This document shows positions 19,206 to 32,084 of a DNA stretch of 64,000 nucleotides, one piece after another. Origin of the DNA: Micromonospora sp. PLK6-60. Its GTDB lineage: Bacteria > Actinomycetota > Actinomycetes > Mycobacteriales > Micromonosporaceae. Each line of letters opens with the position of its first letter. The first letter of the stretch is position 1. The notes beneath the pieces were generated by a model. That model had not been told where the DNA came from. It did no database searches and saw nothing but the letters and a program-made list of their open reading frames with translations. The stretch is taken from assembly GCF_019890675.1 (NCBI RefSeq), contig NZ_JAIOAA010000002.1, positions 248,001 to 312,000 on the forward strand, written 5' to 3'. A program made the position numbers and the translations under genes.

Positions 19206-20090
19206 GTGAGCACAGACGGTCTGATCGTGGTGGACAAGCCGGGCGGCATGACGTCGCACGACGTGGTGGCGCGGATCCGGCGGCTCGCCCGGACCCGCCG
19301 GGTCGGGCACGGCGGCACCCTGGACCCGATGGCCACCGGTGTGCTGGTGATCGGGGTGGGGCGGGCCACCCGGCTGCTCACCTACGTGATCGGGGCGGGC
19401 AAGAGCTACGCCGCCACGGTCCGCCTCGGCCAGGCCACCGTCACCGACGACGCCGAGGGTCACGTGATCGCCACCACCCCGGCGGGCCCGGTCACCGACG
19501 ACGCGATCCGCGCCGCGTTCGCCGCGCTCACCGGCGAGATCGACCAGGTGCCGAGCGCGGTGAGCGCCATCAAGATCGACGGTCAGCGGGCGTACAAGCG
19601 GGTCCGCGAGGGGGAGAGCGTCGAGCTGCCGGCCCGCCGGGTCACCGTCTCCCGGCTCGACGTGCTGGCGATCCGGCGGGACACCCCCGACGTGGTGGAC
19701 GTCGACGTCGACGTGACCTGCTCGTCCGGGACGTACATCCGGGCGTTGGCCCGCGACGCCGGGTTGGCGCTGGGCGTGGGTGGGCACCTGACCGCGCTGC
19801 GGCGGACCGCGGTGGGCGGGTTCACCCTGGCTGAGGCGGCCACCCTCGACGAGCTGGAGCAGCGGGCCCCCACGGTGGTGAACCTGCCCCTCGACGCGGC
19901 GGCCGACCGGTTCTTCCCGCGCCGGGAGGCCGGCGTCGAGGAGGCGAAGACGCTCTCCCACGGCGGGCCGCTCGACCCGGCGGGCATCGACGGACCGTAC
20001 GCCGTCTTCGGCCCGGACGGCGGGCTGATCGCTATCGTCAGCGAGCGGGGCGGGCGGGCCCGCGCGGAGATCGTGCTCGCCCCGGCCTGA
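19206..20090 (+). CDS. truB: tRNA pseudouridine(55) synthase TruB
   Basis: A 294-residue synthase that makes pseudouridine 55 in the T-loop of tRNAs. The catalytic motif GGTLDPMATGVLV carries the nucleophilic Asp, and the family motifs DKPGGMTSHDVV, AIKIDGQRAYKRVREG and CSSGTYIRALARDAG are present. A C-terminal PUA-like extension follows. GTG 19206 is favoured over TTG 19197; CAGGCT is eight bases upstream. It sits before ribF as in many bacteria. Confidence 0.95.
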   Translation: MSTDGLIVVDKPGGMTSHDVVARIRRLARTRRVGHGGTLDPMATGVLVIGVGRATRLLTYVIGAGKSYAATVRLGQATVTDDAEGHVIATTPAGPVTDDAIRAAFAALTGEIDQVPSAVSAIKIDGQRAYKRVREGESVELPARRVTVSRLDVLAIRRDTPDVVDVDVDVTCSSGTYIRALARDAGLALGVGGHLTALRRTAVGGFTLAEAATLDELEQRAPTVVNLPLDAAADRFFPRREAGVEEAKTLSHGGPLDPAGIDGPYAVFGPDGGLIAIVSERGGRARAEIVLAPA

Positions 20091-20099
20091 CGGGGAAGC

Positions 20100-20156
20100 G
20101 TTAACCGGGGGCCCTTCCTATACAGCAGGCGTTAATAGGGGGCCCTTCCTTACAGG
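20100..20156 (+). repeat. paired 31-bp GTTAAC repeat, locus 2
   Basis: Direct copies of the GTTAAC-x-GGGGGCCCTTCCT motif start at 20100 and 20131, again a 31-bp step. The second copy ends 11 bases before the ribF start, just before its GGGGAGG ribosome binding site. Confidence 0.85.
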
Positions 20157-20166
20157 GGAGGACGGC

Positions 20167-21096
20167 ATGCAGCGGTGGCGGGGGTACGAGGCGGCGCCCG
20201 GCGGGTGGGGGCGCTCCGTGGTCACCATCGGCGTCTTCGACGGCGTGCACAAGGGCCACCAGGCGACCATCGGGCACGCCGTGGCCCGGGCCCGCGAGCT
20301 GGGGGTCAGGTCGGTGGTGGTCAGCTTCGACCCGCACCCGGCCGAGGTGGTCCGCCCCGGTTCGCACCCGGCGGTGCTCACCGAGCCGGCCCGCAAGGCC
20401 GAGCTGATCGAGGCGCTCGGCGCGGACGTGCTCTGCGTGGTGCCGTTCACCCCGGAGTTCTCCCGGCTGTCGGCCGAGGCGTTCGTGCACGACATCCTGG
20501 TCGAGCACCTGCACGCCGCGCTGGTGGTGGTGGGGGACAACTTCCGGTTCGGGCACCGGGCGGCCGGTGACGTGGCCCTGCTGGAGCGGCTCGGCCGGAC
20601 CTTCGGCTTCGGGGTGGAGGGCGCCCCGCTGGTCGCCGAGGCGGGCACCGTCTTCTCCTCCACGTACATCCGGTCCTGCGTCGACGCGGGCGACGTGGCT
20701 GCGGCGGCCGCCGCGCTGGGCCGGCCGCACCGGCTGGAGGGCGTGGTGGTCCGCGGCGACCAGCGCGGACGTGAGCTGGGTTACCCCACCGCCAACCTGC
20801 TCTGCCACCGGTACGCGGCGGTGCCGGCCGACGGCATCTACGCCGCCCGGCTGGTCCGGCGGGGCCACCGGGAGCCGCTGGCGGCGGCCGTCTCGATCGG
20901 CACCAACCCCACCTTCTCCGGGCGGGAGCGCCGGGTGGAGGCGTACGCGCTGGACTTCACCGGCGACCTGTACGGCGAGCGGCTGGCCCTGGACTTCGTG
21001 GCGCACCTGCGCGAGCAGCGCAGATACGACGCGATCGAGCCGTTGGTGGCGCAGATCGCCGAGGACGTGGAGCGGACCCGGCGGGCGCTGGGTTGA
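20167..21096 (+). CDS. ribF: bifunctional riboflavin kinase / FAD synthetase
   Basis: A 309-residue enzyme that converts riboflavin to FMN and FMN to FAD. The N-terminal FAD synthetase has [13 protein letters not shown] with the nucleotidyltransferase HxGH motif, SFDPHP, and [14 protein letters not shown]; the C-terminal kinase (from about 190) has [12 protein letters not shown] and the IGTNPTF signature. ATG 20167 follows GGGGAGG at a good distance. The GTTAAC repeat pair occupies its whole upstream gap. Confidence 0.95.
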   Translation: MQRWRGYEAAPGGWGRSVVTIGVFDGVHKGHQATIGHAVARARELGVRSVVVSFDPHPAEVVRPGSHPAVLTEPARKAELIEALGADVLCVVPFTPEFSRLSAEAFVHDILVEHLHAALVVVGDNFRFGHRAAGDVALLERLGRTFGFGVEGAPLVAEAGTVFSSTYIRSCVDAGDVAAAAAALGRPHRLEGVVVRGDQRGRELGYPTANLLCHRYAAVPADGIYAARLVRRGHREPLAAAVSIGTNPTFSGRERRVEAYALDFTGDLYGERLALDFVAHLREQRRYDAIEPLVAQIAEDVERTRRALG

Positions 21097-21150
21097 GCCG
21101 GCCGGGCCGGGCGCGCGGGCCCTTGACCGGGCGCTTCCCGCAGGTGCTGG

Positions 21151-21156
21151 TAGTCT
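21151..21156 (+). promoter_or_regulatory. candidate rpsO promoter -10 box and structured leader
   Basis: TAGTCT is followed by a leader of about 130 bases that contains a small hairpin, ACGTCGG-CTGA-CCGACGT at 21164-21181. rpsO leaders in other bacteria bind S15 for feedback control, so the fold may be regulatory; this is inference. Confidence 0.4.
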
Positions 21157-21290
21157 GGCTAGGACGTCGGCTGACCGACGTGGGGCCTCGCGTGCCTGCA
21201 CGACGCCGCGGGTGCGAGGAACCGGCCCGTCCCCCGGTCCCGAGACCGATCCGACGGGCATCGTCAAACGACCCACGAAACAGGGAGAAC

Positions 21291-21560
21291 ATGGCGCTCG
21301 ACCAGGAAGCCAAGGCCAAGATCCGCCAGGAGTACGCGACCGCCGAGGGCGACACCGGTTCGCCGGAGGTGCAGGTCGCGGTCCTGACCAAGCGGATCGC
21401 CGAGCTCACCGAGCACCTGAAGGTGCACAAGCACGACCACCACAGCCGCCGTGGGCTGCTGCTGCTGGTCGGCCGGCGCCGCCGGCTGCTCAACTACGTC
21501 CAGAAGAAGGACATCAACCGCTACCGGTCGCTCATCGAGCGGCTCGGCCTGCGCCGATGA
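21291..21560 (+). CDS. rpsO: 30S ribosomal protein S15
   Basis: A normal-length 89-residue S15, with the conserved [46 protein letters not shown] and [11 protein letters not shown]. It binds the three-way junction of helices 20-22 in 16S rRNA. ATG 21291 follows AGGGAG. It is followed by a terminator-like hairpin and then pnp, the universal rpsO-pnp order. Confidence 0.98.
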   Translation: MALDQEAKAKIRQEYATAEGDTGSPEVQVAVLTKRIAELTEHLKVHKHDHHSRRGLLLLVGRRRRLLNYVQKKDINRYRSLIERLGLRR

Positions 21561-21565
21561 CGTGA

Positions 21566-21595
21566 CGGGGGAGTGGCCGCCTGGCCGCTCCCCCG
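21566..21595 (+). terminator. terminator or attenuator between rpsO and pnp
   Basis: CGGGGGAG at 21566-21573 pairs with 21588-21595, and GGCC pairs inside with one mismatch between them; TT follows. It is six bases after the rpsO stop. Confidence 0.7.
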
Positions 21596-21599
21596 TTCC

Positions 21600-21631
21600 G
21601 GTGCGCCACCCGAGGACCGGGTGGCGGCACC
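21600..21631 (+). promoter_or_regulatory. second hairpin in the pnp leader
   Basis: GGTGCGCCACCC pairs with GGGTGGCGGCACC across a seven-base loop with one bulged base. In E. coli the pnp leader hairpin is the RNase III and PNPase autoregulation site; the same role here is an inference from position. Confidence 0.5.
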
Positions 21632-21812
21632 ACCAGAACAGAAGAAGGGCCGCGCGACCACCCGACAGGGAGCCGGTCAGCGTACCGGTCTCCGGTAGTG
21701 GCCCCCGGGCACCTCGGCAGTTCGCCGACCACCCCGGGCGCTTCGATCGAAGACCGGCCGTCTGAGCAGCTCCGGTGTCGTGAGCCCACGACGCGAAGGA
21801 GCACCACAGCAC

Positions 21813-24176
<2,364 letters not shown>

Positions 24177-24184
24177 GCAGTGAT

Positions 24185-24219
24185 CCGGCCGGGTGGTGAC
24201 CACGTCGCCACCCGGCCGG
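24185..24219 (+). terminator. terminator after pnp
   Basis: A perfect 12-bp stem, CCGGCCGGGTGG at 24185-24196 with CCACCCGGCCGG at 24208-24219, followed by TT. Confidence 0.75.
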
Positions 24220-24268
24220 TTCCGTGACACCGCATCCCCACCCCTCGTCCAACTGGGAGCAGGTTTCC

Positions 24269-26424
<2,156 letters not shown>

Positions 26425-26497
26425 ATCCCGGTCGGGGTTCGCGCCGCCCTCCAGGTAGCCCCCGGGCGGGTCGGCCCTCCCGGCGGTCCCTCTGCCG

Positions 26498-26613
26498 TGC
26501 CGGCGTTCCGGCAGTTCGGCCGGCGTCTGGTCTGCGTGGTAGCGCGGGTGCCGGCTTTCCGGCGGTTCGGCCGGTATCTGGGCTGCGTGATCGCGCGGGG
26601 TGCCGGTACCCGG
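26498..26613. repeat. 51-bp tandem repeat, about 2.2 copies
   Basis: Units start at 26498 (TGCCGGCGTTCCGGCAGTTC), 26549 (TGCCGGCTTTCCGGCGGTTC) and a partial one near 26601. The array directly abuts the inverted-repeat element that follows. Together they fill most of the 472-base gap after dapB. Confidence 0.7.
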
Positions 26614-26621
26614 TCCGGCGT

Positions 26622-26735
26622 CCTACCAACTTGATGTCGTAGGCGTATCAGTCGGGGCGTGGACACGGGCCAAGATGCCGCGTGTCGGTCTGATCGCGGG
26701 GGCTGGTGATTCGTTGACGACATCAAGTTGGTAGG
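26622..26735. mobile_element. MITE-like inverted-repeat element, copy 1
   Basis: The 114-bp element is bounded by perfect 19-bp inverted repeats, CCTACCAACTTGATGTCGT at 26622-26640 and its complement at 26717-26735. There is no coding capacity. Two further copies lie at 44905 and 61255. Clear target-site duplications were not seen, so the MITE label is provisional. Confidence 0.65.
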
Positions 26736-26896
26736 CGGCCCGCAAAGGTGTCGGTGGCCGGTTCCCGCCGGCATGCGCTCGGGCCGGGCTGCCGGTCGCG
26801 TTGGGTTTGGCTGCCGGCCGGCATCGACCAGCGCCGACCGGCCGCCGGGAAGTATTAGCGTGGTCGGCGAGGGCGGGCCCGCCTAGGCTTCCCGCC

Positions 26897-27373
26897 ATGA
26901 TCGATTCAGGACTGTGCGACCGCGCCGGCCGGCCGGTGACGCTGCGCCCGGTGGACGACGACAACTGGCGGGCGGTGGCCGACGTGGCGCCCCGGGACGA
27001 CCAGCGGACCTGGGTGGCCGCGCTGGCCGCCCGGTACCTGCTGCTGAGCGACCGGTCCGAGGTGTGGACGTCGCTGGCCGTGTACGCCGGCCCGGACGTC
27101 GTCGGGCACCTCATGTGGGGCGTGGACGACGACGGTTCGCGCTGGCTGGGCGGCATGGTGATCGACGCGTCCCAGCAGGGGCGCGGGGTGGGCCGGGCCG
27201 CCGTGCGGACGCTCACCGACTGGCTGCGCCGCCAGGACGGCGACCACCCGATCCGGCTGTCGTACCACCCGGACAACCAGGCCGCCGCGAGCCTCTACAC
27301 CTCCCTCGGCTTCCGCCCCACCGGCGCCCGCGAGGACGCCGAACTCGTCGTCGAACTCGCCGACCCGCGTTGA
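26897..27373 (+). CDS. GNAT family N-acetyltransferase
   Basis: A 158-residue acetyltransferase. The acetyl-CoA binding motif is MVIDASQQGRGVGRAAVRTL, and the C-terminal part ends in NQAAASLYTSLGFRPTG, both standard GNAT features; the N-terminal VTLRPVDDDNWRAVADV fits the spermidine/streptothricin-type acetyltransferases. ATG 26897 has TAGGCT seven bases upstream and no Shine-Dalgarno. Substrate is unknown. Its TGA stop is the first three bases of a 57-bp palindrome. Confidence 0.87.
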   Translation: MIDSGLCDRAGRPVTLRPVDDDNWRAVADVAPRDDQRTWVAALAARYLLLSDRSEVWTSLAVYAGPDVVGHLMWGVDDDGSRWLGGMVIDASQQGRGVGRAAVRTLTDWLRRQDGDHPIRLSYHPDNQAAASLYTSLGFRPTGAREDAELVVELADPR

Positions 27374-27427
27374 TCATGGAGTTGGCGGCGGTCTCGGCGA
27401 TCGAGTTCGCCGCCAACTCCATGATCA
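27371..27427. terminator. bidirectional terminator / REP-like palindrome
   Basis: A perfect 20-bp inverted repeat, TGATCATGGAGTTGGCGGCG at 27371-27390 with its complement at 27408-27427, separated by 17 bases. It lies between two convergent genes and begins with the stop codon of the first. A stem this long should stop transcription from both sides. Confidence 0.7.
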
Positions 27428-27454
27428 CCGAAGCGAGCCGCGACGCGGGTCGGG

Positions 27455-29575
27455 TCAGCGGGGGAGCGGGGTGGGGTGGGCGGGAGTGCGCGGGGTGGGG
27501 ACGGTGGGGGTGTCGACGGTGAGGGAGACGGGCAGGCCGGAGACGGTGGGGCGGCCGGTGTGGTCGACCTCGACGGTCACCTCCGCGCCGGCCACCCGCA
27601 GGCCCCGCACCGCCAGCGCGCCCAGTTCCGCGCCGGCCAGCGGACGCAGGGCGACCCGACTGTTCGGCACGTCCGGGTGCAGGCCCGTGCCGGCCTGCAC
27701 CAGCAGCACCGCGGCCGCCGCCGACCAGGCCTGCGGCCGGCAGGCCGCCGGGTACGGCACGGGCCGGCCGAGCACTTCCCGGTCGTCACCGCCGTACAGC
27801 TCGGGCAGGCGGTAGTCGAACGCCTCGGCCGCGCCGAGCAGCCCCTCGGCCAGCCCGAGCGCGGCCTCCCGGAAGCCGGCCCGGGCCAGCCCGGCCAGCA
27901 CGATCGCGGTGTCGTGCGCCCAGATCGACCCGCAGTGGTACGACAGCGGGCTGAACCCGGCGTCGTCGGTGGACATGGTGCGCAGCCCGAAGCCGCCCGC
28001 GAGCGCCGGCCCGGCCAGCAGCTCCGCCACCCGCGCCTCCTCCGCCCCGTCGAGCAGTCCGGTGCCGAGCAGGTGCCCGATGTTGCTGGTCAGCGAGTCG
28101 ACCGGGCGCTTGTCCCGGTCCAGGGCCAGCGCCGGGCGGGGGCCGTCCGGGCCGCCGTCGACCCAGAACCGCTCCCGGAAGGTGGCCGCCAGCCGGTCGG
28201 CGTAGCCGCGCCAGCGGTCGGCGCCGGGCCGGCCGAACGCGTCGAGCAGGTCGGCGCCGTTCACCGCCGCCTGGTGGGCGTACCCCTGCACCTCGGCCAG
28301 CACGATCGGCGGCGCGGCGAGTCGCGCGTCCCGGAACCGGATGGAGTCGCCGGAGTCCTTCCAGCCCTGGTTGGCCAGGCCGTGCCCGGTGGTGTCGACG
28401 TACTCGATCAGGCCGTCGCCGTCGGCGTCGGCGTGCTCGCCGAGCCAGCCCAGCGCCGCCTCCAGGTGCGGCAGCAGCGGCTCCACCTGCTCGGCGGGCA
28501 GGCCCCAGCGCCAGGCGTCGTGCAGCAGCGCCACCCAGAGCATGGTGGCGTCGACCGTGCCGAAGTATGCCGGCGGCAGCCGCTTGCCCGGGCCCGGGCT
28601 GAACTCGCCGCGGCGCAGCTCGTGCAGGATCTTGCCGGGCGCCTCCTCGGTGGCCGGGTCGACCCGGACGCCCTGCCGGCGGGCCAGTACGCGCAGCGTC
28701 CCGGCGGCCAGGTCGGTGCCGAGCGGCAGCATCATCCGGGCCGCCCAGAGGCTGTCCCGGCCGAACAGGGTGAGGAACCACGGCACCCCGGCGCCCAGGA
28801 ACACGTCCCGCCCGTCCCCGGCGGTGTCGGTGAGCCGCAGCCCGCGCAGGTCGTCGAGGGACCGGTCGAGCAGCCGGACGATCCGCCGGTCGTCGGCGCG
28901 CACCTCGGGGCGGGCCCAGTCCGGCTCGCCGGGCGGGGTGGCCACCACGGCCCGGGGGTCGGCCACCCGCAGCCGCCAGCGCAGCGTCGCCGCGCCCCGG
29001 GCGGGCAGCTCGACGGGCCAGCTCAGCCGGGGGGCGGTGGCCCGGTCCGCGGCGGCGTCGACCGTGGCGCCGTCGCCGGTCACGGTCACCGTGACGTCGT
29101 CGGCGGTCCAGGTCAGCTCGCCGGGCCGGCCGGTGGTGGCCGGCAGCGGGGGAGCCGTCAGCCCGATCTTGACCCCCTCGACGGGGGCCAGGTCGCAGCC
29201 GAGGTCGACGCTGACCGTGGCCCGTACGGGTGTGGCGGCGGTGGAGACGACGCGTACCTCCTCGTCGAGGCCGTGTGGGCCGGCCTGGCGGATCCGCTCG
29301 ATCCGGACGGTCGGGTCGGGGCCGGGGTCGCCCAGCCACCGGGCGAGCCCGACGAAGCGGGCCCCGTGCGGCCCGGCGGCGCCGTGGGTGAGCGCCTCCG
29401 GCTCGCGGTCGTCCACGCGCAGCTCGGCCCGGGCCAGCACCCGGGCGTCGGCGTGGAAGACGCCCTGGACGCCGGTGGGGCGGATCTGCCCGGCCCGGTC
29501 ACCCAGCGCGCTGGTGGGGGCGAGGAGCACCCCGACCAGATCGTGCAGCAGGGGTTGCAGGTGCGGTTCGGTCAC
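27455..29575 (-). CDS. glycogen debranching protein (amylo-alpha-1,6-glucosidase type)
   Basis: A 706-residue cytoplasmic enzyme. An N-terminal beta-sandwich of the glycogen-debranching N-domain type (about 1-220) precedes an (alpha/alpha)6 barrel of the GDE/MGH1 group, with FLTLFGRDSLWAARMMLPLG, VDATMLWVALLHDAW, EVQGYAHQAAVNGADLL and YHCGSIWAHDTAIVLAGL. Such proteins remove alpha-1,6-linked glucose from limit dextrins. GTG 29575 follows GGAG. It is divergent from a LacI regulator and a sugar ABC importer and shares their operator region, so it is probably induced by the same oligosaccharide. Confidence 0.87.
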   Translation of the reverse strand: MTEPHLQPLLHDLVGVLLAPTSALGDRAGQIRPTGVQGVFHADARVLARAELRVDDREPEALTHGAAGPHGARFVGLARWLGDPGPDPTVRIERIRQAGPHGLDEEVRVVSTAATPVRATVSVDLGCDLAPVEGVKIGLTAPPLPATTGRPGELTWTADDVTVTVTGDGATVDAAADRATAPRLSWPVELPARGAATLRWRLRVADPRAVVATPPGEPDWARPEVRADDRRIVRLLDRSLDDLRGLRLTDTAGDGRDVFLGAGVPWFLTLFGRDSLWAARMMLPLGTDLAAGTLRVLARRQGVRVDPATEEAPGKILHELRRGEFSPGPGKRLPPAYFGTVDATMLWVALLHDAWRWGLPAEQVEPLLPHLEAALGWLGEHADADGDGLIEYVDTTGHGLANQGWKDSGDSIRFRDARLAAPPIVLAEVQGYAHQAAVNGADLLDAFGRPGADRWRGYADRLAATFRERFWVDGGPDGPRPALALDRDKRPVDSLTSNIGHLLGTGLLDGAEEARVAELLAGPALAGGFGLRTMSTDDAGFSPLSYHCGSIWAHDTAIVLAGLARAGFREAALGLAEGLLGAAEAFDYRLPELYGGDDREVLGRPVPYPAACRPQAWSAAAAVLLVQAGTGLHPDVPNSRVALRPLAGAELGALAVRGLRVAGAEVTVEVDHTGRPTVSGLPVSLTVDTPTVPTPRTPAHPTPLPR

Positions 29576-29614
29576 GACTTCGGCTCCAGATCGTGTGAGG
29601 GGGTGGACGACGTC

Positions 29615-29643
29615 TTGACAAGCCGTCCGGGCCGGTGCAGAGT
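29615..29643 (+). promoter_or_regulatory. candidate lacI-operon promoter
   Basis: TTGACA at 29615-29620 and CAGAGT at 29638-29643 are 17 bases apart. Transcription would start shortly before the inverted repeat at 29661, so a bound repressor would block it. Confidence 0.4.
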
Positions 29644-29660
29644 GCGAAACATTCCAGAAA

Positions 29661-29704
29661 CTTGAACGATCCAATCCTGCCTTATCCAAATTGGATCGTT
29701 CAAG
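29661..29704. promoter_or_regulatory. probable LacI operator, 15-bp inverted repeat
   Basis: CTTGAACGATCCAAT at 29661-29675 is repeated exactly, inverted, at 29690-29704 across 14 bases. Each arm has a central CG as LacI-family sites do, so the whole may be two head-to-head sites. It lies between the divergent debranching and lacI genes and can control both. Confidence 0.7.
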
Positions 29705-29721
29705 ACCGCGAGAGGGATCAA

Positions 29722-30714
29722 GTGGCCGAAAAGGTGACCATCGCTACGGTGGCCCGGCACGCCCAGGTCAGCCGGCAGACGGTGTCCAACGTGCTGAACG
29801 CGCCGCACATCGTGCGCGAGGAGACCCGCCAGCGGGTCCAGGAGGCCATCGACACCCTCGGCTACCGGGCCAACCAGGCCGCCCGCCAGATGCGCACCGG
29901 ACGGTCCCGGCTCATCGCGGTACGCATCGAGCCCACCCGCGACGGGATCAACGGCTCGGTGCTCGACCGCTTCCTGCACGGCCTCACCGAGACCGCCGAG
30001 GCGGCCGGCTACCGGACCCTGCTCTACACCGCCACCGACGCCCAGCGGGAGATCGACACCTACGACGACCTGCTCGGCTCGTACGACCTGGACGGCTTCG
30101 TGCTCACCGGCACCGACCACGGCGATCCCCGTACCGCCTGGCTGGCCGACCGCGGCGTGCCGTTCGTGACGTTCGGCCGGCCGTGGGACGACCCCGGCGC
30201 GTATTGCTGGGTCGACGTGGACGGCGCGGCCGGCACCGGCGAGGCCACCCGGCACCTGCTCGCCGCCGGCCACCGGCGGATCGGCTGGCTCGGCTGGCCG
30301 GCCGGCTCCGGCGTCGGCGACGATCGGCGGTCCGGCTGGCGGGAGGCGCTGCGCGCGGCCGGGGTCGACCCGGCCGGGCTGGCCCGGGAGACGGTCGACG
30401 GCATCGCCGAGGGCGAGACCCTCGCCCGTGACCTGCTCGACGCCCCGCACCCACCGACGGCGCTGGTCTGCGCCAGCGACTCCCTCGCGCTCGGCGCGCT
30501 CCAGGCCGCCCGGACCGCCGGACCGGCCGTGCCGGTGATCGGCTTCGACGACACCCCGGTCGCCGCGGCGGTCGGGCTCACCAGTGTCAGCCAACCTCTC
30601 GGCGACGCCGCCGCCCGCTGCGTCGACCTGCTCACCGCGGTGCTGGACGAACCGCGGCGGGCGTTGGCCCCCGTGCTGCTCGCACCCTCGCTGGTGCTGC
30701 GGCACACCGCGTGA
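29722..30714 (+). CDS. LacI family transcriptional regulator
   Basis: A 330-residue sugar-responsive repressor. The helix-turn-helix is VTIATVARHAQVSRQTVSNVLN with the hinge helix following at RTGRSRLIAV; the periplasmic-binding-protein-like ligand domain fills the rest, with ALVCASDSLALGAL and VIGFDDTPVAAAVGLTSVSQPL as usual landmarks. GTG 29722 comes after AGAGGGA. Three ABC importer genes follow, and the divergent gene is a debranching enzyme, so malto-oligosaccharide or another alpha-glucoside is the likely inducer. Confidence 0.93.
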   Translation: MAEKVTIATVARHAQVSRQTVSNVLNAPHIVREETRQRVQEAIDTLGYRANQAARQMRTGRSRLIAVRIEPTRDGINGSVLDRFLHGLTETAEAAGYRTLLYTATDAQREIDTYDDLLGSYDLDGFVLTGTDHGDPRTAWLADRGVPFVTFGRPWDDPGAYCWVDVDGAAGTGEATRHLLAAGHRRIGWLGWPAGSGVGDDRRSGWREALRAAGVDPAGLARETVDGIAEGETLARDLLDAPHPPTALVCASDSLALGALQAARTAGPAVPVIGFDDTPVAAAVGLTSVSQPLGDAAARCVDLLTAVLDEPRRALAPVLLAPSLVLRHTA

Positions 30715-30750
30715 TCCCCCGTTTCCCCCGTATCCCCACCAGGAGAACAG

Positions 30751-32001
30751 ATGGCACCTCGATACCTCGCCCGGGCGGCGCTCGCCGGCCTCGCCTCCGT
30801 CGCGCTGCTCGGCTCCGCCGCCTGCGGCAGCGGCTTCGACGACGACTCGTCGGGCGGCGCCCAGCAGTCCAGCGGCCCGGCCAACCTGCAGATCCTGATC
30901 GGCTCCTCCGGCGACGCGGAGACCAAGGCGGTGCAGGACGCGGCCGCGAAGTGGGCCTCCTCCTCGGGTAACCAGGCCACCGTCACCCCGGCCCAGGACC
31001 TCGTCCAGCAGCTCGGTCAGGCGCTCGCCGGCGGCACCCCGCCGGACGTGTTCTACGTCGACGCCAGCCGGTTCGCCGACTACGCCAGCGTCGGCGCCCT
31101 GGAGCCGTACGGCGACAAGATCAGCAACCCGGACGACTTCTACGAGAGCCTGCGTACCACCTTCACCTACGACGGCAAGTTCTACTGCGCGCCGAAGGAC
31201 TTCTCTACCCTGGCGCTGCAGATCAACACCGACCTGTGGGCGAAGGCCGGGCTGACCGACGCCGACGTGCCGACCACCTGGGACCAGCTCACCGCCACCA
31301 GCCAGAAGATCAAGGCCAAGGGCCTGGTGCCGCTCGCGCTCGGCGACACCCGGGACCGGATCGGCGCGTTCCTGGTGCAGAACGGCGGCTGGCTGATCAG
31401 CAAGGACGGCAAGCAGCCCACCGCCGACACCCCGGAGAACGTCGAGGCCCTCACGTACGTCAAGAAGCTGCTCACCGACGGCTACGCCCGCTATCCCAAG
31501 CAGCTCGACGCCGGCTGGTCCGGTGAGGCGTTCGGCAAGGGCAAGGTCGTGATGACCATCGAGGGCAACTGGATCAAGGGCGCCCTGCAGAACGACTTCC
31601 CGAACGTCAAGTACAAGGTCGTGGAGCTGCCCGCCGGCCCGAAGGGCAAGGGCACCCTCTCCTTCACCAACTGCTGGGGCATCGCCGCCAAGTCCAAGTT
31701 CAAGGAGCAGGCGATCAAGTTCGTCGAGGCGATGACCTCCGGCGAGCAGCAGATGACCTACGCCAAGGCGTTCGGCGTGATGCCGTCCCGGCAGTCCGTC
31801 CAGGCGCAGTACACCGGCGAGTTCCCCGCCGACAAGCCGTTCATCGACGGCGCCGCGTACGCGCAGGGCCCGGTGAACGCGCCGAAGATGGACAGCGTCC
31901 TCGGTGACCTGGACGCCGGCCTGCAGGCCCTGACCGGCGGCGACCCGAAGAAGGTGCTTACCAACTTCGACACCAACGCCAAGGCGGCACTCGGCGGCTG
32001 A
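30751..32001 (+). CDS. sugar ABC transporter substrate-binding lipoprotein
   Basis: A 416-residue cluster B solute-binding protein. The signal peptide RYLARAALAGLASVALLGSAAC ends at a lipid-attachable Cys25, with Ser rather than Leu at the -3 position. The mature domain shows the MalE-like pattern: GTPPDVFYVDASRFADYASVGALEPYGD, GKFYCAPKDFSTLALQINTDLWAKAGL, and GKVVMTIEGNWIKGAL. ATG 30751 follows AGGAGA. It would deliver oligosaccharide to the two permeases downstream; no ATPase gene is in the cluster, so a shared MsiK-type ATPase is expected. Confidence 0.93.
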   Translation: MAPRYLARAALAGLASVALLGSAACGSGFDDDSSGGAQQSSGPANLQILIGSSGDAETKAVQDAAAKWASSSGNQATVTPAQDLVQQLGQALAGGTPPDVFYVDASRFADYASVGALEPYGDKISNPDDFYESLRTTFTYDGKFYCAPKDFSTLALQINTDLWAKAGLTDADVPTTWDQLTATSQKIKAKGLVPLALGDTRDRIGAFLVQNGGWLISKDGKQPTADTPENVEALTYVKKLLTDGYARYPKQLDAGWSGEAFGKGKVVMTIEGNWIKGALQNDFPNVKYKVVELPAGPKGKGTLSFTNCWGIAAKSKFKEQAIKFVEAMTSGEQQMTYAKAFGVMPSRQSVQAQYTGEFPADKPFIDGAAYAQGPVNAPKMDSVLGDLDAGLQALTGGDPKKVLTNFDTNAKAALGG

Positions 32002-32006
32002 GGTGC

Positions 32007-32056
32007 AAGGAGGGGCCCCCTATTAACAGACGTGTGTTAACAAGGGGCCCCTCCTT
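32007..32056 (+). repeat. GTTAAC repeat, locus 3, facing copies forming a long hairpin
   Basis: Here the two copies are inverted to each other: 32007-32028 and 32035-32056 pair over 22 bp with two mismatches and a six-base loop. The stem lies 6 bases after the binding-protein stop and 28 before the permease start, and so may attenuate permease expression. Confidence 0.8.
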
Positions 32057-32084
32057 CCACCTCCGACCGAAGGGAGGAGGGGAA

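Noticed and set aside
26622-26735. Inverted-repeat element read as a simple terminator of dapB
   Set aside because: It starts almost 200 bases after the dapB stop and related copies occur next to unrelated genes, so an element family explains it better.
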